A stretch of 64,000 nucleotides of DNA from Pararge aegeria (GCF_905163445.1 NC_053196.1:14099501-14163500), one strand, 5' to 3'. Shown: positions 11,191 through 22,880, counted from the stretch's first letter. Notes: a model not told the origin generated them from the sequence alone. Made by a program: numbers and translations.

Positions 11191-11334
11191 GATCGGATCG
11201 GAAACCACTTCAGTTTTTTGCGATGCTCTTTGTTTGGTATAAAATGTTTTGAGACAGAGCTCGTCTGGGGAAGTACTTTTAAGTTTCCTTTAGGTTCAAT
11301 CGTGCATGGAGTACCTACTGTTCCCATTTATGGG

Positions 11335-11790
11335 ATGGCCCTGCCAAATATCAGCTTTATGCCCTGGATTCGGTGGATCGCCGTGCTAGAATGCTCATCG
11401 GTAACCTAGCCAATAAAAAACTTAAGAGTTTGGAACATCGTCGCAAGGTTGCCTGCCTTTCGGTATTATAGAATATATTTCGGAAAGTGTGCTCAAGAAC
11501 TATTAGATCTAGTTCCCCCCTCGCCTTTTTACAATGGAACCGCAGGGGACCGTAAGAATCTGCATCCCTACGTGGTCGATATACGCTTCGCATCCTCGTT
11601 TCTGATCCGCACCGCTACGATCTGGAATGCTCTTCCAGCTTCCATTTTCCCAAGTTCCTGCAATACGAGTACCTTCAAATCAAGAGTCAATAGGCATCTT
11701 CTAGGCAAGTGAGCTCCACCTTACGCTGCATCATCGCGTACCATTGGGTGTGATTGCAGTCAAGCGCTCGTCTATAAACATTTAAAAAAA
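11335..11790 (+). mobile_element. LINE fragment: RT C-terminus, frameshifted
   Basis: Frames shift but together read AKYQLYALDSVDRRARMLIG, LEHRRKVACLSV, then DLVPPSPFYNGTAGDRKNLH and FLIRTATIWNALPASIFPSS, ending FKSRVNRHLLGK and a stop at 11712. This is the C-terminal region of a lepidopteran non-LTR RT. The sequence after the stop resembles a retroposon 3' tail with GATTGCAGTCAAGCGCTCGT and ends in A-rich sequence. It lies next to the oppositely oriented LINE fragment at 10648-11190. Confidence 0.7.
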
Positions 11791-11799
11791 GAACTTTTA

Positions 11800-12024
11800 A
11801 CGTCAAGCTTATTTCTGCCGATGCCGCTAAGCAGCGTTGCTGTGTTCCGTTCTGAAGAACGTGGTTGCCGGTGTTATTACAGGCATATGAGTGCCTCTAG
11901 TTAAAGGACACAGGGCGACAATTTGTTGGACGATCCATGCATGCCTTGCGAAATGTTGCTCTGTTTATAGTCTATGGTTTTGTACTCACCATCAGGTGGG
12001 CCACCTTCTTGGTCCGTCAATTAT
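11800..12024 (+). repeat. Dispersed repeat (family J)
   Basis: TTATTTCTGCCGATGCCGCT, AAGCAGCGTTGCTGTGTTCC, CATGCCTTGCGAAATGTTGC and CATCAGGTGGGCCACCTTCT, TGGTCCGTC. Pieces of the same family recur near 13905-13970, 25735-25855, 30185-30325, 40060-40205 and 45550-45780. Confidence 0.55.
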
Positions 12025-12430
12025 TCTAAATATATAAAAGGCAAAGGTGACTGACTGACTGATCTATCAACACACAGCTGTAAACACTTGACGGATCGGG
12101 CTGAAATTTTGGCTAAGAAAGGATTTTTGAAAATTCCATCCCTGAGTGGGTTAAATGGGGGATGAAAATTTGTATAAAATCCTTTATTTATCAAGTTACA
12201 TCCATCAAACTTTGATTTTAGGTTTTCGATTAAAAATAAAGAGATACGTGTTTCACAAATTTTAAAAATTCCAACTCCAGAGGCATCAAATAGGGAATGA
12301 CAATTTATATGAAAGTTTCAGATTTTTTAAGTTATTTACGTTCATATTTTTCTATTAGCAGCACGACTTTTGTAACCTTTGTAGTTAAAATAAACGTGAG
12401 CGAAGCCGCGGGCAAAAGCTAATTACTATA
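12025..12430 (+). mobile_element. Helitron-like non-autonomous element
   Basis: ATATATAAAAGGCAAAGGTG, GACTGACTGACTGATC, GACGGATCGGGCTGAAATTT and, at the end, GAGCGAAGCCGCGGGCAAAA with GCTAATTA. It is inserted in TA-rich sequence. Confidence 0.55.
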
Positions 12431-13169
12431 TATATAAAACCTATTGAGTTACTGCTTTTCCTTAAATATATGAAATAAAAAAATTACGATTAAATATATT
12501 ACTTTTACCGAGGAATGGTGTTTACGTGCAGCCAAAACTCCACCACTAATGATGGCATTACTTCGCCAAAGTGAATTATTAATAAAGTGAATAGTATATC
12601 ACTGAATTAAGTCATATATTTAACACAATGGACCTTTATTTCGAATGCGACAAAAAAGTACATTATCTCTGTTTGGAAGGTGATCGGTGGGGCAACAAAA
12701 AAGCAGTTAACTGTAGAGTAAATGGAAATATTTTGAGTTATCGACCACGTTTTATTTAACGACTTAAAAATACAAGCCCTACTTATCCAAGAGTAGTACG
12801 TACAAAAGCTATATCTGTCTTTCTGTTTAATTAACCGAGTTCCAAAAGAAGTGGATGGAATACTTTTCTCAATTTGATTTCCGGCGGAGGTACCTATTTA
12901 TGATTTCGATGTTGTTTTTAGACTTGAGGTACAAAGGTACCTGTTTTTTTTCGCTCGCTTTCGAAATTATCAGTAGCCAGCCCGAAGGATACGCAAGGAT
13001 GCTTCCAATTTCTTAACTTCGGGATGGACCATTCTAACCAAACAGACTGTGATTATGAATGTTTGCTCTTCCTACATTCATTTTGTACAAAGAGATTTTA
13101 GAGGTAATCCTAGAAAAGAAATAGAGTATGCTACTAGGTTAAAGATGATGATAATAAATACAAAATAAA
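12431..13169. other. No gene; unrecognised AT-rich sequence
   Basis: Only short frames are present. No family seen elsewhere in the window is recognised. Confidence 0.45.
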
Positions 13170-13310
13170 GACATAAAATGAACATTAAACTTAATTTGCT
13201 ATAAGGGAAAAGACGAGAAAATATTCACGGTTCAATTAATCAGTTCTTCACCGCCCCACACTGATAACACAACTCTGAAATCCGAGCATCCTTAGGAGAT
13301 ATTAAGTCTA
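13170..13310 (+). repeat. Family-E repeat, partial
   Basis: TGAACATTAAACTTAATTTG, CTATAAGGG, then CTGAAATCCGAGCATCCTTA and GGAGATATTAAG. It lacks the first segment found at 13970. Confidence 0.5.
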
Positions 13311-13969
13311 CAATAAAATAATAATATTTCATTTCAGACTGACATTTTATCTAGTCATATTAATAAAAGAAGTATTTATGAAATAACTGATAAAAAAACT
13401 TAAATTACACCGTGCAAATTTACCTGGTATACACGGACTATAGCAAATGAAGCTTAATGTTCACTGGGTAATGGCATTCTATAAAATTAATAAAGTTTCA
13501 AAAATCCACGGTTATGGTTGAAAAGTGCATTTATTTCTCGAGTCATAAAGAGACCTCTAACATCCCCAATTCCCCTCGTGACCTCCCAAGGGCAGTAACG
13601 CTGCCATAAGGCGGCACAAACCTCTATTAATAAATACTTTTGGTCAGACTGATGTCACATTTGTCATTTGATCGACTAGGAGCTGTAAATTGTGAAGCGT
13701 TCCTGGGACACTCCAAGGAACTAAAATTAAAACTTCTACAAACTTTATATCTATAATGTTAGTTCCAGAGACACTCGTATGTCATTTGGCGCTTCAAATG
13801 GGGTCATTTAAGCTGTCATTTGTATAAGGACAACCAGTATAGTTTTAGTAATAGAGATCAGTGCCAGAAATAATTGATAGCGAAGCAAATGACAACCAGA
13901 CCTGGTGACTGGAAAACCATGGCCTATAAACAGAGTGCAATTTCGCAGGGCATGCTAAGAAACCTAAAA

Positions 13970-14135
13970 TAACTATTGGATAGAAGCAGGCGTTACTTTG
14001 CGGAATTTCATGATAAATTATGAAAATTAAACTTAATTTGCTGTACTCCGCGAAAAGCAGGAGAATCTGTATGGTGTAATTTGTAACCTCTTCAATCTTT
14101 GTACTCCGCTCCAAACAGATCTGCGACATGGCATT
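13970..14135 (+). repeat. Family-E dispersed repeat
   Basis: TATTGGATAGAAGCAGGCGT, TACTTTGCGGAATTTCATGA, CTTAATTTGCTGTACTCCGC and ACTCCGCTCCAAACAGATCT. Related pieces occur near 13170-13310, 36120-36430, 39200-39480, 42250-42930, 43870-43950 and 46738-46835. The family has no visible coding capacity. Confidence 0.65.
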
Positions 14136-14572
14136 AGTACTTCCCGGACGAGCTCTGTCACAAAAATCTAAAAAATACTACTAAATAAGAATGCAATGAG
14201 TTTGAACAATGTTCAACCTTCGAAAGTCGAGAGCGACAAAAGTCCATAAGGATTTCCTCTAAAAATATAAAAGCACCTAAGCCTAACTACGCGAACAAAG
14301 TTTAGAGTAAAAATTACAGTCGCAAGATGTTAAATGCATCTAGATAAAGCCGGAGGCAATGCGAGTTGCGAATGAAATAAAATATTTTTACTACGAACAG
14401 CTGATCGGTTGGCGGCCATTTTTTATGCGAACGACTAATTTAAAGATGTGAAGCTTATATAGGTTTCGTGTAGTATAAAGGACTGGTTTAAAATTGACAG
14501 CCTATTTACACTGAATTATTTATGTTTTATTTAAGATATAGATATCGGATCGTCTTTCTTTCTGACTGTGAG

Positions 14573-14727
14573 CAGTGGCGTTCATAGGGGGTATGCACAA
14601 CGTATGCACTAAGCGGGTAGATTATATAAAATGAAAAAAATCTCCAGTACGAGTTATAAAAAACTTTAGGTTAGGCCTCCTCTTAAGTTTTCATATACCC
14701 TGTACATACCACTCATGCACGCCACTG
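14573..14727. mobile_element. hAT-type MITE (155 bp) with intact 8-bp target duplication
   Basis: The termini are CAGTGGCGTTCATA and the complement CAGTGGCGTGCATG (12 of 14 match). The element is flanked by perfect copies of ACTGTGAG at 14565-14572 and 14728-14735. An 8-bp duplication with CAGTGGC ends fits the hAT superfamily. The internal words TATGCACTAAGCGGG, TATAAAATGAAA and CTCCAGTACGAGTTAT are shared with the related copies near 2218, 4410, 47094 and 63765. Confidence 0.85.
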
Positions 14728-14821
14728 ACTGTGAGATGGTGATTATAAGAAGAATATTCGGGTTAGTTTTTTTGGCTTCTTTATGTGTCACGTTTAGATT
14801 TCAGAACTGTCGTAGTTTTAA

Positions 14822-15090
14822 TTGGTAATAGCTGCGTGGTTAGAACTTCGGCTACACTTTTGGGGGGCAGTTCGAATCTCAGCACACACCTCTAACAGTT
14901 ATATCCGTTTTAAATAATAATAATATCACTTGCTTCAACGGTGAAGGAAAACATTGTGAGGAAACCTGCATGTCTGAGAGTTCCACATAATGTTCTCAAA
15001 GGTATGTGGAGTCTACCAATCTGCGTTCTGCGTCCACCATTGAGACCCGTGCTCTATAGTGGGCCGGTAAGGGGTTGATATGATGATTAC
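14822..15090 (+). mobile_element. SINE-b copy
   Basis: GGTAATAGCTGCGTGGTTAG, GCAGTTCGAATCTCAGCAC, CTTGCTTCAACGGTGAAGGA and GGGCCGGTAAGGGGTTGATA follow the family order. It begins about 90 bp after the hAT MITE. Confidence 0.8.
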
Positions 15091-15216
15091 TGAGTACTTT
15101 TACCTATTGTTTTCATTGTGTCTTGCCCTTTAGTGTTTTGGTACTTTATAGCTTTATTCTATTCTATTATGTATAGCGCTGCAAGTCGTGCGTATAAAGC
15201 CGGACATCGATAAATG

Positions 15217-15478
15217 CCGACGGCCGATTGTCGCAGTTTGCAGCGACCCTGCTTTCTGAGTCCAAGGCTGTGGGTTCGATTCCCGCCAGTGGACAATGTT
15301 TGTGTGATGAGCATGAATGTTTTTAAGTGTCTGGGTGTTTATATGTATATTATAAGTATTTAAGTATATTATTCATAAAAATATTCATCAGTCATCTTAG
15401 TACCCATAACACAAGCTACGCTTACTTTGGTGTTAGATGACGATGTGTGTATTATATATTTATTTATTATTTATTTAA
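15217..15478 (+). mobile_element. SINE-a copy
   Basis: Head GACGGCCGATTGTCGCAG and GGTTCGATTCCCGCCAGTGG, body CATCTTAGTACCCATAACAC and AAGCTACGCTTACTTTGG, TATT tail. Confidence 0.85.
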
Positions 15479-16120
15479 ATACATGCATACATTGATATTA
15501 TCGATCAAGCGCCGAGCTTGGACGAGCACAGGTGATTCGACTGTGACTGTTAATAATAAAAAACCTTGATTTTTTAATCATTTTTTTTTGTCTTCATTAA
15601 ATACTAAATATTGCTTCTGGCCTTTTTACCCAAATTTCTGGGCAATCTGGCTGGTTTGGCGACCTGGCAGCCAGTAGAACATAGTTCGTATAAAATTTCT
15701 GTAATTATTTGTATATTCATGGAATTTGATATTCACTATTTAGGCTTTTGGTCGATTAAAAATAAGAAACAAACAGGTGTTTTACAATTTTTTGAAAATA
15801 CATACTACTAATCCAGTTCGAGGTCAAATAGCCTGTAGAAAAATTTCAGTTCATAGTTGATAAGTTATTCCATCTCACATTTCTACTTCAATTCTAGTCT
15901 TGCCATAATAAAAGCGCATTCAACAAAAAGACCAACTTGTTGTTATCTTAAATGCATTTTTATCAATTAAGAATGTGAAAATAGCTGCAATTATATAATT
16001 ACAGCACATGTGCATTTTAAACGACCGGTGACCGGCCATCGCTGCGAATTCCATTTATTTCGTTATTTTAATACTTACATGGAATGGTGTCTCGGGATTT
16101 ATCTTCGGATATTGTTAATT

Positions 16121-16395
16121 TGAAGCTGTGATAGCGCAGTTGGTAGGAGCTCGATTTCACTTTCGGTGGGCCGAGTTCGAATCCCAGCACGCACCGCTAA
16201 CTTTTCTAAGTTACGTGCGTTTTAAGTAATTTAAATTTTTACTTGCTTCGACAGTGAAGGAAAACGAGAGGAAACCTTTAGCCTGAGAGTTCCGAATGTT
16301 CTCAAAGTGTCTAAGGCCTTAAACCCTTCTCTTTCTGAGGGGAAACCAGTGCCCTGTAATGGGTCAGTAATGGTTTGATGATGATGATGATTGGT
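16121..16395 (+). mobile_element. SINE-b copy
   Basis: TGAAGCTGTGATAGCGCAGT, CCGAGTTCGAATCCCAGCAC, body and a GATGATGATGATT tail. The region equivalent to CCAATCCGCACTGGGCCAGC is deleted. Confidence 0.8.
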
Positions 16396-16967
16396 TGCTG
16401 CAATATAATTACCTACACTTTCTTTGAAATTCGCAACGCTCTTTCTGTTACAGTTGGAACAGTTGTAGCAGACGGATGGAAGAACAGAAAGACGTACAAC
16501 TGAGGCTAAATAATAGAGTCCCTTTGGTGACCTTCAGGTAGTAAAACCTAAAAAGTACCTACTTGATAATTCCCACACGTACATTTAAAAAAAAAAGTAT
16601 CAACGCTATCTTCAGATTAGTCGGAACATTCAAATCACCTGTACAGTGTTTCCCCATTCGCAAACACCTGTTCAAGCGATCAGGTGTTCCAAACACCCCC
16701 TGTCTCTACCACTTTTGTAATCTATCAATTTCATCGTTTTACACGCTGCACATTGAACGCCTCGACTTAAGTTTTAAGTTCGAGTTATACGATATCCCGC
16801 AATGGATTGTAAAGCCGGTAAGAGGGGAATTAAGCTTTATCGTGTGGTAGATATACGTTCATTCATATTTTGAGTAGTCACTCCCGTTGCAAATTGGAAG
16901 GTTTCGGATCAATAGATAAATAACTAGGGGTTGATTGTTGTAGAATAGTGACGGTTTTAATGCTTTT

Positions 16968-17075
16968 TTTTATTCCACTACAAGATAGTCCTTGTCAACC
17001 TCAACTGGTTGTACCTAAGGGATGATGAAGTCTAAGGTGGTAGCGGGTAAATGTGGGTCATCATATACCCATTTT
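16968..17075 (-). repeat. Family-C retroposon copy, minus strand
   Basis: TTTTTTTATTCCACTACAAG, ATAGTCCTTGTCAACC and CTAAGGTGGTAGCGGG are the complement of the family-C 3' part. Confidence 0.5.
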
Positions 17076-17079
17076 TTTT

Positions 17080-17177
17080 TTATTCATCATCTATCTTGGT
17101 ACCCATAACACAAGCTACGCTTACTTTAGCGCTAGATGGCGATGTGTGTAATGTCGTAGTATATTTATTTATTTATT
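17080..17177 (+). mobile_element. SINE-a copy, 5' truncated
   Basis: Only the 3' third remains (CATCTATCTTGGTACCCATA, AGATGGCGATGTGTGTAATG, TATTTATTTATT). A minus-strand SINE-b is joined directly to its tail. Confidence 0.8.
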
Positions 17178-17430
17178 TACCGGCCCACTTCAGAATGAGA
17201 AGGGTGTAGGTCGTAGTCTACCACGCTGGCCAAGTGGGATTGTTAGACTTCACACGTCATTGAGAACATTGTGAAGAACTCAGGCAAGGTTTCTCACAAT
17301 GTTTTCGGTGAAGCCAATTAAAGCAAGTGATATTTAAATTGCTTAAATTAAAAACCGGTGTGTGCCGCGGCTCGAACTTGGTCTCCACGAAAGGAAATCC
17401 GGAGCCTTACCCACTAGGCTATCACTGGTT
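17178..17430 (-). mobile_element. SINE-b copy, minus strand
   Basis: From the tail (CCGGCCCACTTCAGAATGAG) through CACGCTGGCCAAGTGGGATT to the head (CCCACTAGGCTATCACTGGT). The B-box complement is GGCTCGAACTTGG. Confidence 0.8.
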
Positions 17431-18149
17431 CAAATCCTAGAGAGAGTTTCTCTCTCTTTATGTCGTGTTCCTCATTGCTGAGGGTCGTGACCCATTCCAC
17501 TTACGACCTTTCGGACGATATTGTGCCATTTAACTCGAGAGAGAGTTTATAAATTATGAATTTCAAAATTGCTCGTGCCGGGAATCGAATGCAGGACCTC
17601 ATGCTTATAAGACAGCGAATACAAAATCTTTCTTTGGTCTTTTTAAATGGATTCTGATTGGTATTTTCGTTTGAATTGTACGCTATTGCGGTGTCTTTCT
17701 GAACTCTTCGAAATATAAAATTGCCACGTTGGACTAGTTGTTATCACGTTCCAGGATGTTTTTTTTTTTTAATTTAGATTCTTCTTCAATTAGTCGATTC
17801 CTAGACATCACTAGGCAACTCATATAACCTAACTTTTCTATGGTTCTTGCCACAAGGTGTGCTATTTCGTGTTTGTATTGTCATATTTTTCGTATGGATT
17901 TAAGGTGATTAAAAAAACAAATTTAAAGTTTTTTTTTTGTCAAGTGTCAGTTTACGAGTCCCCCTAAACTTAACGATCCGAAATGTTGTCATAACTTTAG
18001 ACGGCCTAACGTCGTTACACATCACATAGAGTTCGTGAAACGTTTTTATTCTCTAGGAATCACCTAAATAACTAGGCATCCGATTAAGGCGATTCCTAGG
18101 TTTATTAAAAACAGGCATTAGCCATGTTATAGGTAGTAATAGCAGTTCT

Positions 18150-18282
18150 AACGACGCAGAAGTGTGTCAGTTGCGGCACCTGGCGCTCCGGCAAGGTGCG
18201 TGGCATGTGCCATGGCAACTGCCGAGGGAGCCGCCACGTGCTCCCGAGTCGCGATGCCTGCTCCCAGACTGCTCTATATCAT
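18150..18282. other. Isolated GC-rich block
   Basis: About 130 bp of GC-rich sequence lies inside AT-rich DNA. It contains imperfect inverse words (AGTTGCGGCACC; GGCATGTGCCATGGCAACT). A forward frame is open (CQLRHLALRQGAWHVPWQ..), but no start, splice context or known domain supports a gene. A family-C retroposon begins directly after it. Confidence 0.35.
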
Positions 18283-18284
18283 TT

Positions 18285-18449
18285 TTTTTTTAATCCACTA
18301 CAAATTCACCTGATGGTAAATAATGATGCAATTGCAGTCTGAGATGGTACCGGGCTAACCTGGTAAGAGTATGGCAGTTACATTAAACACTTACCCCTAA
18401 CCGGTTTGTACGTGACATCGTAAAGGTACGCTTAGTTGCTAAGCGGTAA
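18285..18449 (-). repeat. Family-C retroposon copy, minus strand
   Basis: TTTTTAATCCACTACAAATT, CACCTGATGGTAAATAATGA, TGCAGTCTGAGATGGTACCG, then CGTGACATCGTAAAGGTACG and the inverse head. A related minus copy follows at 18556-18790. Confidence 0.6.
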
Positions 18450-18555
18450 ACGTACATAACTCCGATAAATCAGTGGTGTGTGCCGGGGCTCGAACTCGGT
18501 CTCCACGAAAGGAAATCCGAAGCCTTACCCACTAGGCTATCACTGGTTCAAATCT
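18450..18555 (-). mobile_element. SINE-b head only, minus strand
   Basis: GTGTGCCGGGGCTCGAACTC, GGTCTCCACGAAAGGAAATC and CCCACTAGGCTATCACTGGT are almost identical to the head at 17355-17430. The body is missing. It abuts a minus-strand family-C retroposon. Confidence 0.75.
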
Positions 18556-18790
18556 GGGTATAGCAGTTATATTAAACCCATACCCACAATCAGTTTCCAC
18601 GCATCGTACCTGAACGCAAAATCACCAAAGCTACTTAGTCGGTAAAGTGGTAACTAGGCTAGACTAGAGAAAGTTTAGACATTATAAATTCTAAATTGCT
18701 TGTGCCGGGAATCGAACGCAGGACGCTTAATTGTTTAGCGGTATGCCTTTGTCAGTAGGGTGGTAACTAGCCACTACCGAAGCCGTCAAC
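18556..18790 (-). repeat. Family-C-related retroposon copy, minus strand
   Basis: ACCCACAATCAGTTTCCACG, GTCGGTAAAGTGGTAACTAG and CAGTAGGGTGGTAACTAGCC are family-C head words. Between them lies GTGCCGGGAATCGAACGCAG, a tRNA B-box complement also found at 17575-17595. Confidence 0.5.
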
Positions 18791-19039
18791 CAGACCCAAC
18801 ATGACTATATTCTAAAATTTTAATTTTAAAAATAATAATTTTAATTTTAAAATTTTAATTTTAAAAATCTTCCAATTAAAACCACAGCGCTTAAGCAACG
18901 CTTTAGCACAGTGATTCAGCAAATGAAGACAACGAAATATGTCAAATCGCCTACTCTTAGCACAGAGTGTATAAGTCGATGGCTCAAAGCGCACTAGCTC
19001 AAACTACGCCGGCGTCGCGTCGGCTACTTCAAAGTCTTG

Positions 19040-19140
19040 CTATGTATGAATGAATGAATGAATACACTTTTATTGTACACCACAGAGAAAATTTACAGAG
19101 ATACAAATACAACAGCACAATAAGGTAGAACGTACAATTT
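19040..19140 (-). repeat. LINE 3' tail with ATTC tandem, minus strand
   Basis: GAATGAATGAATGAATACAC, TTTTATTGTACACCACAG and TACAATTTGGCGG form the inverted 3' end of a non-LTR family. Similar copies lie at 20812-20940 and 38137-38235. Confidence 0.55.
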
Positions 19141-20559
19141 GGCGGTTATGTGCTGTAAAACCACTGGACAGCTTACTGTCTATTTACACTAGCTGCTTCC
19201 GCGTGTAATTGGGTTTCTTGCTTCCTGCTAAGGTTCGGGTACAGCTACATTGATGAACAATCTTTTCAATAAATAAAAAAGTATTTAGTAATTTCCGAAA
19301 ATAACTAAAAATACAATATTTTTTAGGGTACTTATATGCACCCCTGCTGTAGCATACTGCATTAAAAATGTGGTCAACCATTTAAGTATAGTGTTTGCGT
19401 CCTCATTGCCATTAAATTAAAAAAGGCCGAATATAATGTCTATGAATTTCAGCCAGTAACCACTAATCATCTAACACTAACATAATAAGGCCAAGGTGTG
19501 ACGCAACTGTCGTTACAGGTGGACTGTGTCAGGTGAATCCACCCTAAACATCATTGCACGTCCAAAAACCAACATTTAGCTCACCCTGAAAACATCCCCC
19601 TAACTCTTATCACAACCTGCGAAAGTTGAAAATTGCTTAAAAATGTTTTTTCTGGTACAACTTTAAAACTGTATCCTAAACATTATTGCAAGTTTAAATA
19701 TCATTCTGAATTCAGGTCTATCCTCTATTGTTAATCTTTATGTCAAGGTAATAGAGTCGATAATTAAGTAAAAAACAGTTTGCAAATATACGTTTAGAAT
19801 TGGAGACGTTACCTTTGTCTGCTTACTGGGAACACCTTTTCAAACATTCACCACAATTTAAAGTTAATTTTAATTAGGGTTAAAATAATTATGAATTTAG
19901 TGTGACAAAGTATGATGTCAATAATTAATTTTAGGACCTTGTTACGGAAAATTAAAGTGTTTTCGTTATTATATGTCATTATTAAAAGACTATACAAAGC
20001 GCTACGTAGTATGTTTATATAATAATTTATAATTATATAGATATTTTTTTCTACTAATTAATCTGGTTCTAACCTGATTTACATTTTAAGTAGTTAAGTT
20101 CAATTTCAAGACATCAATATTTTTTTTTTTAATCCGATTTATTTATTTTGTGATTAATTTTTTGTTTTATTTCCTAATAATTGATTAAATTAAATTATTC
20201 ATTATAACTTAGTTTTAATTAAATAATTTTATGTTTATACTTTTCAAGTTTTATATTAACAGACTAATAATTAAATGTATTTATAGGTATTTATAGGAAT
20301 GTCTTTTACATTTCTATGCATGCTGTGATAACCTTTAAATAGTTGAACATTTACTATGTGACTCATTCCAAAAAAAAGAGCAAGTTTTAATGTATCTACT
20401 GTTGATTGTCCATTATAAATAAATAAATAGAAAGTATAGATAATAGAGTCTATGCGATGAACAGACTATCATAGACTATGCATCACAGACCTAAGAAATA
20501 AAAATGAGATATACAAATCTCGTTTGTCTGCTTAGGATTTTCAATAAGCAATAAAATAA
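19141..20559. other. No gene; AT-rich sequence
   Basis: Long AT-rich stretch with homopolymer T runs. No conserved protein word or repeat family is recognised. Confidence 0.45.
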
Positions 20560-20805
20560 TAAATGAAAAAGCGGTGTATGTGCAGATCAGAATACAGTTC
20601 TCACCCCTCCTCTTTCCGTGGTTGTACGAGGCGATTTAAGGGAATTAACCGGAAAACGGGAATTAGCGTCCTCTGATAGCCTGTCCTACTAGCATCTTCT
20701 ACTTCAACCCGTCTGCCCAGCGCGCAGCGTAATGATTACGAGCGAACCCTTCCTTTGGGAGAGGCCTTTGGTCCAGCAGTGAACTGATATATGCTATTGA
20801 AGCGT
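20560..20805 (+). repeat. Dispersed retroposon-like repeat (family G)
   Basis: ATCAGAATACAGTTCTCACC, GTACGAGGCGATTTAAGGG, CTTCAACCCGTCTGCCCAGC and GGGAGAGGCCTTTGGTCCAG, CAGTGAACTGATA. A second copy lies in intron 2 of gene 2 (58230-58450). Confidence 0.55.
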
Positions 20806-20811
20806 CAATGT

Positions 20812-20945
20812 ATGAATTAATGAATGAACGAATACACTTTTATCATTCACCACAGGTTAAAAATATATAGCAGAAAACAAAAATACATAGAGCAAGTTAG
20901 ATAGAGGGTACAATTCGGCGCCATTATCTAGCGATAAATATCTTA
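20812..20945 (-). repeat. LINE 3' tail with ATTC-type tandem, minus strand
   Basis: TTAATGAATGAACGAATACA, CTTTTATCATTCACCACAG and TACAATTCGGCGCC match the copy at 19040. The complement of AGCGATA stem sequence follows. Confidence 0.55.
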
Positions 20946-22059
20946 CGTAAGCTATTACATTTTTCTTTAAAAAAAAAATGTCGGTACTAAGCCGGAGGTA
21001 GGAAATTGCCGTTGTCGCCTGTCAAATGCAGAAGTAACCCACATTATACTGTGAAAAACGAATATCCACCTAATACGGTCACTTTAAAGCGTATGAAATT
21101 TTTAAATATCCTTAGATATTGCAATAACGTTGATGGTGTAATCCACTGATCTTTATTACTTATTGGACTGGCTGGCCCTTTACAACAAAACGCCATATTC
21201 GACATTCAGAGTAATCTAGAACTGACATTATAGTTGATGTTTCCTCCAATTGTAGATAAATACACTATTAAAAATTATAAAAATGATTAGTAAAAATTTT
21301 AATTCTATGAACACTCGTATTGAGAACTCAAAAACCCAAAATGACGTCAATCAACTCGATATTAAATCTTGCCTCCATTTGAAGCGTCACATTTGACATA
21401 AGGACTACTCCGGAAATAATATTTTATTTATTTATTTATTTATACTCTTTATTTGTACTCTGACTGAGTACACTCACTCACAAACAAAACAAAAAAAAGA
21501 ACAAACACATGAAGAATGAAGCAGGATACAAAATATTATAGAGTTTTATAGTCGTAAAAATGTAATAGGCCCGTTTTGACATTTGTGCAAGACCATAGAA
21601 CGTAACTTGGAACGAAACTGTAAGAAACAATAAAATAAAAATAAATTACATACAGTGTTTTAAAAAATACGCAAATTTTTTTGGGACGTTAAATAATATG
21701 AAAGAATATATTGCGAGTATTCTTTTTGCGCTTACTTTATAGTAGCATGTAATTTATAATTGTTGCGAAACGTTCCGAAAACAGTTACGTTCTCAGTCTT
21801 TTTTTTTATACTAGAGCTGTAACCATTTTTTTACTGAATATCGAAATTAAATATTGTGTAGTTATCTTTACTGCAAAGAATGAGCTTGGTTCTCAAAATG
21901 GGTTCTAAATAATGAGTCTGAGTTGATGTATCTAACCAAGCGGCACATGACTGAAGCGTCCCCGCGCGCACTGCGCAGTTTTTCGTTCCTCATCTTGTAA
22001 AGTTGACTGTGCGCTCGTTTAAGTTTGATATATATTGTTTACTATTACGTTAACTATGG
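20946..22059. other. No gene; partly repetitive
   Basis: It contains a dispersed repeat piece at 21335-21425 (AAATCTTGCCTCCATTTGAA) shared with 22265-22325, and a TTTATTTA run at 21420-21445. The rest is unrecognised. Confidence 0.4.
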
Positions 22060-22275
22060 CTCTTCTATTTTGGACATTAATTTAAACATAGTGATTTGAC
22101 TCGATTTTTGTGTTTGTTGTTATATAGTACTAACTCTGTTTCAACATGTTGAAAAGTGGACGTATAATCAACAGCCAGTCACGCGTATTGGTTGTGAAGT
22201 TAAAGAAATACTTTGAACGAAATCGCATTACATCGTTACAACCTACAGCGCCAATATGGCGTCCATTGGAGACTA
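22060..22275 (+). pseudogene. Possible N-terminal remnant of a DDE-type transposase
   Basis: The short frame from ATG 22146 reads MLKSGRIINSQSRVLVVKL, then KKYFERNR. It resembles the opening of uncharacterised lepidopteran Tc1-like (DDE_3) proteins that start with a helix-turn-helix. After about 40 codons it runs into a dispersed repeat (GGAGACTAAATCTTGCCTCC), also found at 21343. The resemblance is weak. Confidence 0.25.
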
Positions 22276-22632
22276 AATCTTGCCTCCATTTGAAGCGCTA
22301 CATTGGGCATACGGACTACTCTGAAATTAATATTACCTATAGTGTTTACGTAGTTAAAATTTTAGTTCCTTGGACACCCATATCTCTGCTTCACGACTCA
22401 CAGTGCCAAAATCGTCGGCGTCAATCCATTGGACACAAAAACAAAGTGACAACAGCCTTTTCTCTAATACAGGTTATCTTTCTTCAGTACTCAACCGTGA
22501 GCCATTTTCAGTCAACGGGACCCTACTAAGCCTCCGCTCTCCGTCTGTCCCTCTATCCGTCCGTCTGTCTGTCAGCCGGACTGAATCGTAATAAGCATAG
22601 AGTGGAATTTTTTACATAATGTGCATTTCTAT

Positions 22633-22880
22633 TGAAGCGGTGATATTATAGTTGTTAGGGCTTCAGCCTCCCTTTCGGGGAGAGCGAGTTCCGAAACGCA
22701 TCTCTATCTTTCAAATATATGTGCGTTTTTAATTTATACAATTAAATATAATTTGCTTTAACGTTGAAGGAAAATATCGTTAGTCTGAAGTCTACCAATA
22801 TACACTTGTCCAGTGGACTTCGGGCTATACCCTTCTCCCTTGCCCTGTAGTGGGCGGCTAATAGACTGATAATGATTGTA
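22633..22880 (+). mobile_element. SINE-b copy, decayed
   Basis: GAAGCGGTGATATTATAGTT, GCTTTAACGTTGAAGGAAAA, CTTGCCCTGTAGTGGGCGG and GACTGATAATGATT follow the family order, with internal deletions. Confidence 0.7.

Noticed and set aside
22146..22529. 127-codon + strand frame
   Set aside because: Only the first ~40 codons resemble a transposase start. The rest crosses a dispersed repeat also found at 21343, so it is not kept as an intact gene.
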